Shown here: positions 49,970 to 58,828 of the stretch, one piece after another
Layout: each line of letters starts with the position of its first letter
Position numbering within the stretch: the stretch's first letter is position 1
Source of the DNA: an uncultured Clostridia bacterium
GTDB lineage: Bacteria; Bacillota; Clostridia; Peptostreptococcales; Anaerovoracaceae
Reading direction: 5' to 3'
Assembly (NCBI GenBank): GCA_934271235.1
Contig: CAKQQT010000011.1
Location: 1 to 64,000, forward strand
Length of the DNA: 64,000 nucleotides
Notes under the pieces: generated by a model
What the model saw: the letters and a program-made list of their open reading frames with translations, nothing else
Told to the model about the DNA's origin: nothing
The model's database searches: none
Made by a program: the position numbers and the translations under genes

Positions 49970-51593
49970 GCGTCGTCTCCTTCTTGGCAAGGGCTGCTTC
50001 TACCAGCCCCAGGAACAGCGGATGTGGTTTATTCGGGCGGCTCTTGAATTCCGGATGGAACTGCACGCCGATATAAAAATCATTTTGCGGGATCTCCACG
50101 GTCTCTACGATGTTGCCGTCCGGCGAGGTGCCGCTGATGACCAGTCCTCCCTCTTCCAGCGCTTCCCGGTAGAGATTGTTGAATTCGTAACGGTGGCGAT
50201 GGCGCTCGGAGATCTCGTCGGTTCCGTAGCAGCGGTACATCTGCGTGCCCTCTGCGATCTTGCAAGGATAAGCACCCAGGCGCAGCGTGCCGCCTTTATC
50301 CACCTGATGGCTCTGATCCGGCAGGAAGTCGATGACCTTGTACTTGCTCAGCTCGTCAAACTCGCCCGAGTTCGCGCCCTCCATGCCGCAGACATGTCTT
50401 GCGAAGTCGATGACCGCGACCTGCATGCCCAGACAGATGCCCAGATACGGCAGATCATGCGTCCGACAGTAGGCGGCGGTCAGGATCTTGCCCCCGATCC
50501 CGCGGTTGCCGAAACCGCCCGGGACGATCACGCCGTCACACCGGGACAGGATGCTTTCGACCGTCTGCTCGTTGATGCCCTCAGAGTCGATCCATTGGAT
50601 CTCAATATTGGTATGGTAGGCGTAGCCCGCATGCCGCAGTGCCTCTGCCACGGACAGATACGCATCATGCAGCTGCACGTATTTTCCAACCAGACCGATG
50701 GTCACCGTGCGCTCCGCACTGTGGATCTTGTCCACCAGCGCGCGCCAGTCTGCGAGATCCGGCGTCGGCGCCTCAATGCCCAGCTCCCGGCACACGATAT
50801 CCGAGAAATGATGCGCTTCCAGCATCAGCGGCGCTTCGTACAGCACCGGGATGGTGATATTTTCGATGACGCAGTCCGGTTTAACGTTGCAGAACAGCGC
50901 GATCTTTTTGAAAATACTTTCTTCCAGTTTTTCATCCGCGCGGAGGACGATGATATCCGGCTTGATGCCGAGGCCCTGCAGGTTCTTGACGGAATGCTGC
51001 GTCGGTTTGCTCTTATGCTCATCGGAACCGTGCAGATACGGCACCAAGGTCACATGGATGAACAAGGCGTTGCCCGGTCCGACTTCCAATCCGACTTGAC
51101 GGATCGCTTCCAGGAACGGTTGGCTTTCAATATCGCCGGTCGTACCGCCGACTTCTGTGATGACCACGTCCGCGTCGGTCGCGCGGCCTACATTGTAAAT
51201 AAACGATTTGATCTCGTTGGTAATGTGAGGGATCACCTGTACGGTCTCTCCGAGATATTCACCCCGGCGCTCCTTATTCAGCACATTCCAGTAAACCTTT
51301 CCGGAAGTCAGATTGGAAAAGCGGTTCAGATCTTCATCGATAAACCGTTCGTAATGTCCGAGATCCAGGTCGGTTTCCGCGCCGTCTTCCGTGACGAAAA
51401 CTTCGCCGTGCTGATACGGACTCATCGTCCCGGGGTCAACATTGATATACGGATCCAGCTTCTGTGCTGCAACCTTGAGTCCTCTTTCTTTGAGGAGCCT
51501 GCCGAGCGATGCCGCGGTGATCCCTTTGCCGAGACCCGACACAACGCCGCCGGTCACAAAAATAAATTTTGTCTGCTTGGTGGTTTGTTTCAT
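49962..51593 (-). CDS. pyrG: CTP synthase
   Basis: Converts UTP to CTP using glutamine and ATP. The synthetase domain starts [27 protein letters not shown]. The glutaminase domain (about residues 290-540) has [11 protein letters not shown], the nucleophile in YLGICLGMQ, and the C-terminal His-Glu of [15 protein letters not shown]. Length is 543 aa. The ATG at 51593 is chosen on homology and AGGAAGAGG upstream. It has a near-consensus promoter at about 51.75 kb and a leader of about 150 nt. The 3' end overlaps purB by eight bases, linking CTP and AMP synthesis. Confidence 0.97.
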   Translation of the reverse strand: MKQTTKQTKFIFVTGGVVSGLGKGITAASLGRLLKERGLKVAAQKLDPYINVDPGTMSPYQHGEVFVTEDGAETDLDLGHYERFIDEDLNRFSNLTSGKVYWNVLNKERRGEYLGETVQVIPHITNEIKSFIYNVGRATDADVVITEVGGTTGDIESQPFLEAIRQVGLEVGPGNALFIHVTLVPYLHGSDEHKSKPTQHSVKNLQGLGIKPDIIVLRADEKLEESIFKKIALFCNVKPDCVIENITIPVLYEAPLMLEAHHFSDIVCRELGIEAPTPDLADWRALVDKIHSAERTVTIGLVGKYVQLHDAYLSVAEALRHAGYAYHTNIEIQWIDSEGINEQTVESILSRCDGVIVPGGFGNRGIGGKILTAAYCRTHDLPYLGICLGMQVAVIDFARHVCGMEGANSGEFDELSKYKVIDFLPDQSHQVDKGGTLRLGAYPCKIAEGTQMYRCYGTDEISERHRHRYEFNNLYREALEEGGLVISGTSPDGNIVETVEIPQNDFYIGVQFHPEFKSRPNKPHPLFLGLVEAALAKKETTHA

Positions 51594-51900
51594 GGTGATG
51601 CCTCTTCCTTTTTTCGTTTCTCTCGTCTCTTCTCTCGCAAAAACAAAAATAAGGGCACGAATTGACGGAACCCTCACGACCAGCCAATTCACATCCTTAT
51701 CACTTCATCATTTGCATCATTTTTCATTTTTTCTTTTTTTAACAGAGATATTTTACAGATTTTTTGTTCTTTTGTCAACTTTTTTCACAAATAAAATCTT
51801 GTTTTTTTGTGCATTTCCACGATATGGAAGTGGCCGTTCTGCCTTCCGCACTGCCGGCCCTGTCCCTCCATGCGAACAGCCGCGAGCAGAATAAAAAATC
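51594..51900. promoter_or_regulatory. pyrG promoter and leader in the pyrG/lexA divergent region
   Basis: Read leftwards, TTGACA at 51779-51774, a 17-bp spacer and TAAAAT at 51756-51751 make a strong promoter with a start near 51743. The leader contains GAATTG...CAATTC pairing (around 51692-51662) that competes with a weak GAGGG/CCCTT stem followed by ATTTTTGTTTTT (around 51678-51640), a possible attenuator. The transcript does not begin with the GGGC needed for the Bacillus CTP-sensing mechanism. The rest, up to 51900, shows no gene. Confidence 0.6.
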
Positions 51901-51902
51901 CG

Positions 51903-51940
51903 GAACATCTGTTTACTTTTTGTTCGCGCTATGGTAAACT
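51903..51940 (+). promoter_or_regulatory. lexA promoter with LexA box
   Basis: TTTACT at 51912-51917, a 17-bp spacer and TAAACT at 51935-51940 form the promoter. GAACATCTGTTT at 51903-51914 matches the Gram-positive SOS box GAAC-N4-GTTC in seven of eight fixed positions and overlaps the -35, as expected for LexA autoregulation. A reversed GTTC-N7-GAAC dyad sits at the start of transcription near 51941. Confidence 0.68.
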
Positions 51941-52049
51941 GTTCATATGAAGAACGAACGGAACATGCCGCCGAAACACGCCGCGTACATGCAAAGCGCC
52001 CGATGCACAGCCGTTCGCAGTGATCAAAAAGAAAGAAAGGAGCAGAGCA

Positions 52050-52727
52050 ATGTTAAAAGAAAGAGAACAAAAAATTCTGGATTATATGAAAGCGGAGATC
52101 AAGACAAAAGGTTATCCTCCGACAGTCAGGGAGATTTGCGCTGCTTTAAATATCAAATCCACTTCCACCGCGCATAAGGACATCGAAAGCCTGGTATGTC
52201 AGGGGTATCTGGTCAAGGACCCTTCGAAGCCGCGCGCGCTGATGGTGGTCGATCCGCAGGAGGCATGCGGTCATACGCTTGCCGCAAGACTTTCCGCTGT
52301 CGGCGCTGCTTCGGGCAGTACATCCGTCCGGGAGGTTCCGGATGTCGTCGAGATTCCGGTCGTCGGCCGCGTCGCTGCAGGAACGCCGATTCTGGCAGAA
52401 GAGAATATTGAGGACAGCTTTCCGATCCCTTCCCGCTATGCCGCAAACGGTACCAGCTTCATGCTGCGCGTCCGCGGCGAGAGCATGATCGAGGCCGGTA
52501 TCATGGACGGAGACTTGATCCTGGTTCAGCAGACCGAAACCGCAAACAACGGGGAGATCGTCGTTGCCATGATCGACGGTTTTGAAAGCGAAGCCACCGT
52601 CAAGACCTTTTACCGCGAGAACGGCCATGTCAGACTGCAGCCGGAAAACCACACGATGAGTCCGATCATCGTCAAAGACGTCCGCATCATGGGCAAAGTC
52701 AAAGGCGTGTTCCGCTATTTCAGCTGA
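52050..52727 (+). CDS. lexA: LexA repressor
   Basis: SOS repressor with an N-terminal winged helix (residues about 1-65, GYPPTVREICAALNIKSTST) and a C-terminal S24 autoprotease domain. The Ala-Gly cleavage site is in GRVAAGTPILAEENI (about residues 105-120), the catalytic Ser in VRGESMIEAGIMDGD, and the catalytic Lys in ATVKTFYRE. Length is 225 aa; a linker of about 30 residues (GAASGSTSVREVPDVVE) between domains is somewhat long. The ATG at 52050 follows AAAGGAG. It diverges from pyrG and is followed by a strong terminator. Confidence 0.97.
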   Translation: MLKEREQKILDYMKAEIKTKGYPPTVREICAALNIKSTSTAHKDIESLVCQGYLVKDPSKPRALMVVDPQEACGHTLAARLSAVGAASGSTSVREVPDVVEIPVVGRVAAGTPILAEENIEDSFPIPSRYAANGTSFMLRVRGESMIEAGIMDGDLILVQQTETANNGEIVVAMIDGFESEATVKTFYRENGHVRLQPENHTMSPIIVKDVRIMGKVKGVFRYFS

Positions 52728-52747
52728 GGCAATTGCATGAACCAACA

Positions 52748-52774
52748 AAAAAAGGAGCTCAAGGCTCCTTTTTT
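52748..52774 (+). terminator. Rho-independent terminator of lexA
   Basis: AAAAAAGGAGC, a five-base loop and GCTCCTTTTTT form a perfect stem with a U-tract 20 bp after the lexA stop codon. Confidence 0.94.
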
Positions 52775-52786
52775 GCATACATTTTT

Positions 52787-53055
52787 CTATTTGTTATCAG
52801 GAAGTTTTCCAGACTGCGCAGCCAGCCTTTTTTCTTGAGATTTCACACGGCGTTCCAGCTTTTTGATATCGCAACGCCGCTGGTGTTGCAAGAATCCATT
52901 GCCCGAGAGATTGCCTTATCAAAATTTTCCCATCGTTCATATCCGAGCAAAGACATCAAGTCACGTGCATACCAAAATTCAACTTGAGCAGTTTCGTCGC
53001 TATGTATAACAAGATCAAACTGCTCTTTAATCTGACCTACCCTCTTTTTATCCAT
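52787..53055 (-). pseudogene. dinD: Internally deleted dinD (DNA-damage-inducible protein D) remnant
   Basis: From an ATG at 53055 with GGAGG upstream, the frame encodes VEFWYARDLMSLLGYERW and SRAMDSCNTSG, matching the N-terminus of DinD-like proteins, then stops after 70 codons. The next frame, starting inside the last codons, reads DIKKLERRVKSQEKRL and ends in PDNK, resembling the DinD C-terminus. About 190 codons of the middle are therefore missing. It lies directly beside lexA, convergent with it. Assignment rests on motif recognition and was not aligned. Confidence 0.62.
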
Positions 53056-53106
53056 GTTTTTCCTCCATATGATACTGACACACAAACTTTTTCATATCTA
53101 CCAGCT

Positions 53107-54192
53107 CTATGTGAGTGCCAGCGGCACGACCAGCGGTACCGCAACGCACATCAAAGCGCCGGTGCAGAACGAATAGACGATCGTTTCTTCGTTGCAGGAG
53201 CGCTCTACGATCGGCATGCAGACGTCCATGGCTGCAACGCCCGGGATCGCCGTGGATTCCAGATAACCGATCTTCTGCGCGGCAAGCGGGATGATGATGA
53301 TCCCGAGTGTTTCCCGGATGACATTGTGCATGAAAGAGATCGCGCCGGCAACCGCGTAACCCGCTTCGGTGATCATGCTGGGTGCCAGCGTATACCAACC
53401 GAATCCGGCGCTGACAGCGACCGCCTCGCCGATCGAGAGCGGAGAAAGGATGCCGTAAAGCGCCCCTGCCAGCAAGCTGCCTGCGACTGCCGCGATCGGA
53501 AAGAAGATGACTTTGACGCCGATGTTTTTGAGGTTCTGCACGATGGTCCCGGAAAGTCCCATGTTAAAGCCTACCAGTCCAAGCAGGATACAGATACCGA
53601 TCGTCAGCCAAGTTCCGGACATTTCCTGAAATACCGCAAGATCCGTGAAGAAACGCGGGATCAGGAAATATCCTCCGAGCATACCGGCGATGACAAACCC
53701 TAAAATGATCAGCGTTGTCTTGGCACCGGAAGCATGCTGCGGATCATCTGCCGACTCCGATCCTTCTTCCTCATAAGTCTCCGCGTACGCCTCGACCGCC
53801 GGTGCGGCGTTTTCCGCAGCAGCGTCCATCTCCTCCGCAAGCGCGGATACCTCGATAAACTCTTTTTCTGACGCAGTCACGCAGCTTTTTTGCCGTACGA
53901 CCGGCAATGCATGCCGATCCAGTCCGACAAGTTTTCGCGTTGCAAAAACCGCCAGCATGCTTCCGCCGACGGTCAGCAGGGTGATCAGGACCGACTGCAG
54001 CCCGATCGTTCCCAGATTCGAAGTGACCTCTTCATTAGCGCCCATGCGCAGACCCATGATGCACACCAGCAGATAAATGACCAGATTCATCGTTTTCTCA
54101 ATAAAGGAAAACTTCTCTGCATGCGCGCGCACCGTCGAAGCGATCAGATAACAGGCGATCATGATCGCCCAGTATAAAAACAACAATAACAT
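53107..54192 (-). CDS. LysO-family lysine exporter (first of two, downstream copy)
   Basis: Membrane protein of the LysO (YbjE/DUF340) family, which exports lysine in E. coli. The N-terminal part has IYLLVCIMGLRMGANEEV. A long acidic cytoplasmic stretch follows (residues about 115-160), and the C-terminal half has about six segments with VGFNMGLSGTIV, VSAGFGWYTLAPSMI and PGVAAMDVCMPIVERS. Length is 361 aa. It follows its paralogue by 32 bp in the same operon. The two differ mainly in the acidic insert. The substrate could be lysine or another basic compound. Confidence 0.85.
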   Translation of the reverse strand: MLLLFLYWAIMIACYLIASTVRAHAEKFSFIEKTMNLVIYLLVCIMGLRMGANEEVTSNLGTIGLQSVLITLLTVGGSMLAVFATRKLVGLDRHALPVVRQKSCVTASEKEFIEVSALAEEMDAAAENAAPAVEAYAETYEEEGSESADDPQHASGAKTTLIILGFVIAGMLGGYFLIPRFFTDLAVFQEMSGTWLTIGICILLGLVGFNMGLSGTIVQNLKNIGVKVIFFPIAAVAGSLLAGALYGILSPLSIGEAVAVSAGFGWYTLAPSMITEAGYAVAGAISFMHNVIRETLGIIIIPLAAQKIGYLESTAIPGVAAMDVCMPIVERSCNEETIVYSFCTGALMCVAVPLVVPLALT

Positions 54193-54224
54193 TTTAATCC
54201 CTCAATTCCCAAAGTCATCCCACG

Positions 54225-55211
54225 CTATAAATTGATCATGATCGGCACCATGATCGGTACCAGAAAGCTCATGGCAACGCCGGTCACAAACCCGTAGGTA
54301 ACCGCTTTGCCGTGGGTCGCGCGGTTGACGATCGGCAGGCAGACGTCCATGGCCGGAGCTCCCGGGATGCAGGCAGCTTCGATATAACCGATCTTTTCGG
54401 CGATCAGCGGCAGCAGCAGGATGCTGAAGATCTCCCGCATGACATTATGCAAAAAGGAGATCGCGCTCGCGGTCAGATAGCCGGCTTCCATAATGATGCC
54501 GGGCGCCAGTGAATACCAGCCAAAGCCCGCGCCGATCGCCAGCGACTCCGGCAGGCTCAGCTGAAACAGCAGGCCGCACAGCGCCGCTCCCAGCAGGGTC
54601 CCGACGATGCACGCCAGCGGAAATACCAAGATCCGCAGTCCGGCTTCTTTCATCATCGTCAGAACGGTCCCTTCTAAGCCCAGATCCAGACCGACGAAGA
54701 CCATCAGGATGCACAGACCGATCTTAATGCCCAGACTGGCCGCATCGTCAAAGACGGCGATATTTTCTCCGAACAGCGGTCTGGCAGCCAAGTAGCCGAG
54801 CGCCATGCCGACGATGACCGAACAGAGTATGATCAGCGTCATCTTATTAATGCCGTGTTTCTCAGCCTCTTGCTCTTCTTCCATGGCGGCTTCTTCCAGT
54901 TCTTCACAATGCAGTGCGGCAATTTTCGCGTCCTTGGTAAACCCGAATGCTTTTCTGGCAAAAAAAAGACAGATCAGGGATCCCAGCATCATGGCGACGG
55001 TCATCACAAAGGCCGCCAGTCCGATCGTTCCGAGGTTGGCGATGATCTCCTCATTGGCCCCCATTCTCGCGCCCATCAGCACGACCAGCAGCACGATCGC
55101 CATGGTCTGCACCTTTCCCGTCCAGCCGAGTTTGTCGCGATATGCCCGCACCTTGCTGCCGACGATCCCGCTGACAACAATAATGCTGATATACAAAATA
55201 ATGTCCGTCAT
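54225..55211 (-). CDS. LysO-family lysine exporter (upstream copy)
   Basis: Paralogue of the adjacent downstream gene, 328 aa. It has LLVVLMGARMGANEEIIANLG near the N-terminus, a short charged loop (LHCEELEEAAMEEEQEAEK, about residues 100-120), then VGLDLGLEGTVLTMM, IGAGFGWYSLAPGIIM and PGAPAMDVCLPIVNR. The ATG at 55211 follows AAGGAG. A perfect AACAATTT-N6-AAATTGTT palindrome lies about 170 bp upstream. The family's single E. coli member is regulated by ArgP; no such regulator gene is visible here. Confidence 0.85.
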   Translation of the reverse strand: MTDIILYISIIVVSGIVGSKVRAYRDKLGWTGKVQTMAIVLLVVLMGARMGANEEIIANLGTIGLAAFVMTVAMMLGSLICLFFARKAFGFTKDAKIAALHCEELEEAAMEEEQEAEKHGINKMTLIILCSVIVGMALGYLAARPLFGENIAVFDDAASLGIKIGLCILMVFVGLDLGLEGTVLTMMKEAGLRILVFPLACIVGTLLGAALCGLLFQLSLPESLAIGAGFGWYSLAPGIIMEAGYLTASAISFLHNVMREIFSILLLPLIAEKIGYIEAACIPGAPAMDVCLPIVNRATHGKAVTYGFVTGVAMSFLVPIMVPIMINL

Positions 55212-55381
55212 GTCTTTTTCTCCTTCGAATCTATCAAAATTCCTCAGACCGATCTTGCAAGCCGGAGGTCTGATCTCTTTGCCCGTATCTTTCATTTTAC
55301 TCTATTTTCGGCCGAATGTCATCCTTAATTTTCGCAGGATCTATACATCTTTTGTATTGTAAAATCGTAAAATAAAGTTTT

Positions 55382-55403
55382 AACAATTTGTCAGTAAATT
55401 GTT
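55382..55403. promoter_or_regulatory. Perfect palindrome upstream of the LysO pair
   Basis: AACAATTT, a six-base spacer and AAATTGTT form a perfect 8-bp-arm inverted repeat between cbiC and the exporter genes. It has the size of a regulator binding site. No U-tract follows, so it is not a typical terminator. Confidence 0.45.
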
Positions 55404-55409
55404 CGCAAA

Positions 55410-55523
55410 TCAGTCTCCTTGCACCACACAGTCCTTTTTGTAAAAGCTGACTGCATATTGCAGTACGCTCGGATAGCCCTCCTCCTTTCGCGACATGATC
55501 GAGACCGACATAGAAGTTTTCAT
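55410..55523 (-). CDS. Possible 37-residue ORF overlapping the end of cbiC
   Basis: The ATG at 55523 overlaps the cbiC stop codon in an ATGA arrangement, and the frame runs 37 codons to a TGA at 55410. The product (GYPSVLQYAVSFYKKDC near its C-terminus) matches nothing I know. The only purine-rich sequence is immediately next to the ATG, so spacing is poor. It may be a chance ORF or a truncated gene end. Confidence 0.2.
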   Translation of the reverse strand: MKTSMSVSIMSRKEEGYPSVLQYAVSFYKKDCVVQGD

Positions 55524-56179
55524 CCCTTCCAGTAATATCGATCGTTGTCGATCATATACAGCAGCGCGTTGACGATGCAGGCTGCGATATTGCTGCCGCC
55601 CTTGCGGCCGCGGGCTACGATATACGGTACGTCACTGCTCATAATCAGCTCCTTGGACTGCACTACATTGACAAAGCCGACCGGCACGCCGATGATGAGC
55701 TCAGGCTTCACCTGCCCCTCCTGCATCAAGTCGTACAAGGTCACCAGCGCGGTCGGCGCGTTGCCGATGGCATAGAGAAAAGGCTCTCCCATCGCAGCCG
55801 CTTTTTTCATGCTTTCGCTGGCACGCGTGGTGCCGTTCAGTCTGGCTGCTTCTGCCACGTCCGCGTCTGCCATGAAGCAGTGAACGCTGCCGCCGTATTT
55901 GCCGAGAGAAACCTTATTGATCCCTGCTTTGGCCATATTCGTATCGGTCACGACGGATACGCCGCGTTTGATGGCTTCCATCGCCTTGACTGCCGCGTCC
56001 TGCGAAAAGCACAGGTTGTCCGCGTAATCAAAGTCCGCGGAGGTATGAATACAACGTTTGACGATCAGCTCCGTATGCGGTGCAAACGCTCTTGCCCCCA
56101 GCTCTTCGCTGATGATCGCAAAGCTTCGTTCTTCAATCTCTCTCGGTTTCACTTCTTCTATTTGTTCTCTAAAATTCAT
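55520..56179 (-). CDS. cbiC: Cobalt-precorrin-8 methylmutase
   Basis: Moves a methyl group within (cobalt-)precorrin-8 to give cobyrinate. The catalytic His is in KRCIHTSADFDYADNL (about residue 45), with VTDTNMAKAGINK, PTALVTLYDLM and GVPVGFVNVVQSKEL further on. Length is 219 aa. AAAGGA precedes the ATG. Last recognised gene of the leftward cobalamin operon, 60 bp after cbiP. Confidence 0.94.
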   Translation of the reverse strand: MNFREQIEEVKPREIEERSFAIISEELGARAFAPHTELIVKRCIHTSADFDYADNLCFSQDAAVKAMEAIKRGVSVVTDTNMAKAGINKVSLGKYGGSVHCFMADADVAEAARLNGTTRASESMKKAAAMGEPFLYAIGNAPTALVTLYDLMQEGQVKPELIIGVPVGFVNVVQSKELIMSSDVPYIVARGRKGGSNIAACIVNALLYMIDNDRYYWKG

Positions 56180-56239
56180 CGTCGGTTCCTTTCCCCTCTA
56201 TCTTTCGATGCATCCATGTAGGATTGCCTTCATTCGCGC

Positions 56240-57769
56240 TTATTCGTCAATGCCTTCCTCTAAGATTCGATAGATTTGATCCATGTCTAAGGCTTCGCGC
56301 AGCCCTGCCGCCAGCAAATCGTACTGCGTTTCTTTATATTCAGCATAGGTCATGCTGCCCATCTCTCCCATCGCGACACCCTTCTTATCCGCCAGCGCCT
56401 GAATGACAGCCTGTCCGATGCCTGCGCCGTCAAAAATGCCATGGACGTAAGAGCCGAATACATTTCCTTTGTAAGCGCCATCCTGCTTGACCGTTCCGCT
56501 TACCGCGTCCGTCAGCGTCAGCAGCGGTCTCGCGCCATCTTTACGCGTGGACTGTCCCATGTGGATTTCATAACCCTCCGCCGCGAGCTTTTGCGTTTGC
56601 AGGCCTGCAAGTAAGGTCCCTTCTGTAAGGAAGGTCCCGGTGACGCGGGTTCTCGTTTTTTCCTCCATAAAAACCGTATCGATCGGCAGCAGTCCCATGC
56701 CGCGGACCGTACCGGAGGTCTCCAGCCCGAGCGGATCGGAAAGCGTTTCTCCGAGCATCTGATAGCCGCCGCAAATGCCGAACACTACCTTCCCGCTGCC
56801 TGCCTGTTTTAGGATTGCCGCCTCCAGTCCGTTCTGCCGCATCCACAGCAAATCCGAAATGGTATTTTTCGATCCCGGCAGCACGATCATATCCGGATCT
56901 TTGAGCTCCTGCGCGTTTTTGACATAGCGCACGCTGACGCCGGGAATGGTTTCCATCACGTTCAGGTCAGTAAAGTTAGAGATGCGAGGCAGGCGGATCA
57001 CTGCAATGTCGATCAAGGTCGCTGACTCTCCGTTTCCGCGAAACTCCAATCGTTCACTGAGGCTGTCCTCATCCTCCACATCGACATGCAGATACGGCGC
57101 GACACCAACCACATCGATGCCGGACTTTGCTTCTAAAATCGCAATCCCCGGGTCGAGAATGGTCTTATCCCCGCGGAATTTATTGATGATCAGACCCTTG
57201 ACCATCTTTCGCTCCTCTGCTTCCAGCAAATCGACAGTGCCGATCAGCTGTGCGAACACGCCGCCCCGGTCGATGTCGCCGACCAGAAGCACCGGCGCCT
57301 TCGCCATTTTCGCCATGCCCATGTTGACGATGTCTTCTTCTTTGAGATTTACCTCCGCAGGACTGCCCGCACCTTCGATGACGATAATATCATTTTCGGC
57401 GTTGAGTGCGTGGAAGGCTTTCATCACATCCGGTACCAGCTTATGCTTGAAAGCAAAATAGTCGCGGGCGCTCATGGTTCCCAGCACTTCCCCATTGACG
57501 ATGACCTGACTGCCGACATCGTTGGTCGGCTTGAGGAGGATCGGGTTCATGCGTACATCCGGTGCGATGCCGGCTGCTTCCGCCTGCATGACCTGTGCGC
57601 GGCCCATCTCCATGCCATCGGCAGTAATAAAGGAGTTGAGTGCCATATTCTGTGACTTGAACGGCGCGACCTTGTAGCCGTCTTGCTGAAAGATTCTGCA
57701 TAAGCCTGCGGTAATCAGACTTTTTCCTACGTTTGACATGGTTCCCTGCACCATGATTGCTTTTGCCAT
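56240..57769 (-). CDS. cbiP: Cobyric acid synthase
   Basis: Glutamine-dependent amidotransferase that amidates four side chains of adenosylcobyrinate a,c-diamide. The N-terminal P-loop is [19 protein letters not shown]. The C-terminal triad-type amidotransferase domain has [20 protein letters not shown] (Cys nucleophile) and GSYVHGIFD. Length is 509 aa. GGAGG precedes the ATG. It follows cobD by 18 bp. Confidence 0.96.
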   Translation of the reverse strand: MAKAIMVQGTMSNVGKSLITAGLCRIFQQDGYKVAPFKSQNMALNSFITADGMEMGRAQVMQAEAAGIAPDVRMNPILLKPTNDVGSQVIVNGEVLGTMSARDYFAFKHKLVPDVMKAFHALNAENDIIVIEGAGSPAEVNLKEEDIVNMGMAKMAKAPVLLVGDIDRGGVFAQLIGTVDLLEAEERKMVKGLIINKFRGDKTILDPGIAILEAKSGIDVVGVAPYLHVDVEDEDSLSERLEFRGNGESATLIDIAVIRLPRISNFTDLNVMETIPGVSVRYVKNAQELKDPDMIVLPGSKNTISDLLWMRQNGLEAAILKQAGSGKVVFGICGGYQMLGETLSDPLGLETSGTVRGMGLLPIDTVFMEEKTRTRVTGTFLTEGTLLAGLQTQKLAAEGYEIHMGQSTRKDGARPLLTLTDAVSGTVKQDGAYKGNVFGSYVHGIFDGAGIGQAVIQALADKKGVAMGEMGSMTYAEYKETQYDLLAAGLREALDMDQIYRILEEGIDE

Positions 57770-57787
57770 GTTTTTTCCTCCGGTTTT

Positions 57788-58828
57788 TTAATCTAAAATG
57801 TGCGCCACCGCCTGTACCAGCTTTACATTATCCTCATGCAGCCGTACCGCGACACGATAATAGCCCTTGCCAAGACCCGCGTAATTGCTGCAGTCCCGCA
57901 CCAAAAATCCAGCCGCGCGCAGCTTTTCGCCGAGGGTTTCCTCTCCGCGAAAAAAAATATAGTTTGCCTGCGAAGCATAGGTGCGGCAGCCCAGCTTGTC
58001 CAGCGCTTGCAAAAGATACGAGCGCTCCGCGCGCAGCGTCATGAGGCTTTCTCTTACATAAGCGTCCTCCGCGAGTGCCGCGAGCCCTGCCGCCTGCGCG
58101 AGCGAAGAAACATTCCATGGCTGTACGCTGCGTTCCAGCTTTTCGATGATCGTCGGATTGCTTGAGATGCCGTACCCCAGTCGTACCCCTGCCATCGCAT
58201 ACAGCTTGGTAAACGCCTTGAGCAGAATCACATGCGGATACGCCGCCAGCTCCCCAAGCATCGTAAATTCCTCCGGCTTTTCCACAAAGTCTAAAAAGCA
58301 TTCGTCTAACACGACGATGCAGTCAAGCGCCCCGGCGCGTCGAATCACCCGTTCGGTTTCCTCTCGCGAAAGCAGGTTTCCGGTCGGATTATTCGGATTG
58401 CAGAGAAAAACCATGTCGATATCTTCCGTTATCTGCTCTGCAAAGTCCATGGGCAGCGCGAAGCCGTCCGCTTCCGCGGTATGCACATATTGGATCTCAC
58501 ACCCTACGGTTTCCAATGCCTGTGCGTACTCCGCAAAGGTCGGTGCCGGAAGCAGCGCTTTTTTGGGTTTCAAGGCTGTCACCGCAGCAAAGATCACCTC
58601 TGCCGCACCGTTTCCAAAGAAAATCCATGTGCCCGGGACATGCAGCTTTGCAGACAAGGCATCGCGCAACAGGCTGCACTGCACATCGGGATAATGTCCG
58701 ATCTGACCTGCTGCCCGGCAGATCGCGTCCTGTACGCGCTGCGGCGGTCCAAATGGATTGCAATTCGAAGAGAAATCTATCATATCCGGATGGCGGTAAA
58801 TATCACCGCCATGAATCATTTTTTTCAT
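57788..58828 (-). CDS. cobD: Threonine-phosphate decarboxylase (CobD type)
   Basis: PLP enzyme of aminotransferase class I/II that makes aminopropanol phosphate for the cobalamin lower-ligand linker. The N-terminal HGGDIYRHPDMIDFSSNCNPFG is typical of CobD; CNPNNPTGNLLS and the PLP-lysine segment LKAFTKLYAMAGVRLGY follow. Length is 346 aa. The start codon overlaps the cbiB stop (ATGA). Histidinol-phosphate aminotransferases are related, but operon position decides for CobD. Confidence 0.93.
   Translation of the reverse strand: MKKMIHGGDIYRHPDMIDFSSNCNPFGPPQRVQDAICRAAGQIGHYPDVQCSLLRDALSAKLHVPGTWIFFGNGAAEVIFAAVTALKPKKALLPAPTFAEYAQALETVGCEIQYVHTAEADGFALPMDFAEQITEDIDMVFLCNPNNPTGNLLSREETERVIRRAGALDCIVVLDECFLDFVEKPEEFTMLGELAAYPHVILLKAFTKLYAMAGVRLGYGISSNPTIIEKLERSVQPWNVSSLAQAAGLAALAEDAYVRESLMTLRAERSYLLQALDKLGCRTYASQANYIFFRGEETLGEKLRAAGFLVRDCSNYAGLGKGYYRVAVRLHEDNVKLVQAVAHILD

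Noticed and set aside
49968..51665. 565-codon open frame on the + strand opposite pyrG
   Set aside because: Antisense shadow of pyrG; no start signal and no recognisable domain.
51594..51750. Bacillus-type CTP-sensing (GGGC reiterative initiation) at pyrG
   Set aside because: The expected transcript start after the promoter is not a G tract, so the known mechanism cannot work as such; only a weak alternative attenuator remains.
51941..51955. GTTC-N7-GAAC dyad at the lexA transcription start as the LexA box
   Set aside because: The half-sites are in the wrong order for LexA (GAAC-N4-GTTC). The better match is at 51903-51914.
55212..55409. Lysine riboswitch upstream of the LysO pair
   Set aside because: None of the conserved lysine-riboswitch core sequences is present; the region is AT-rich with a single protein-binding-size palindrome.
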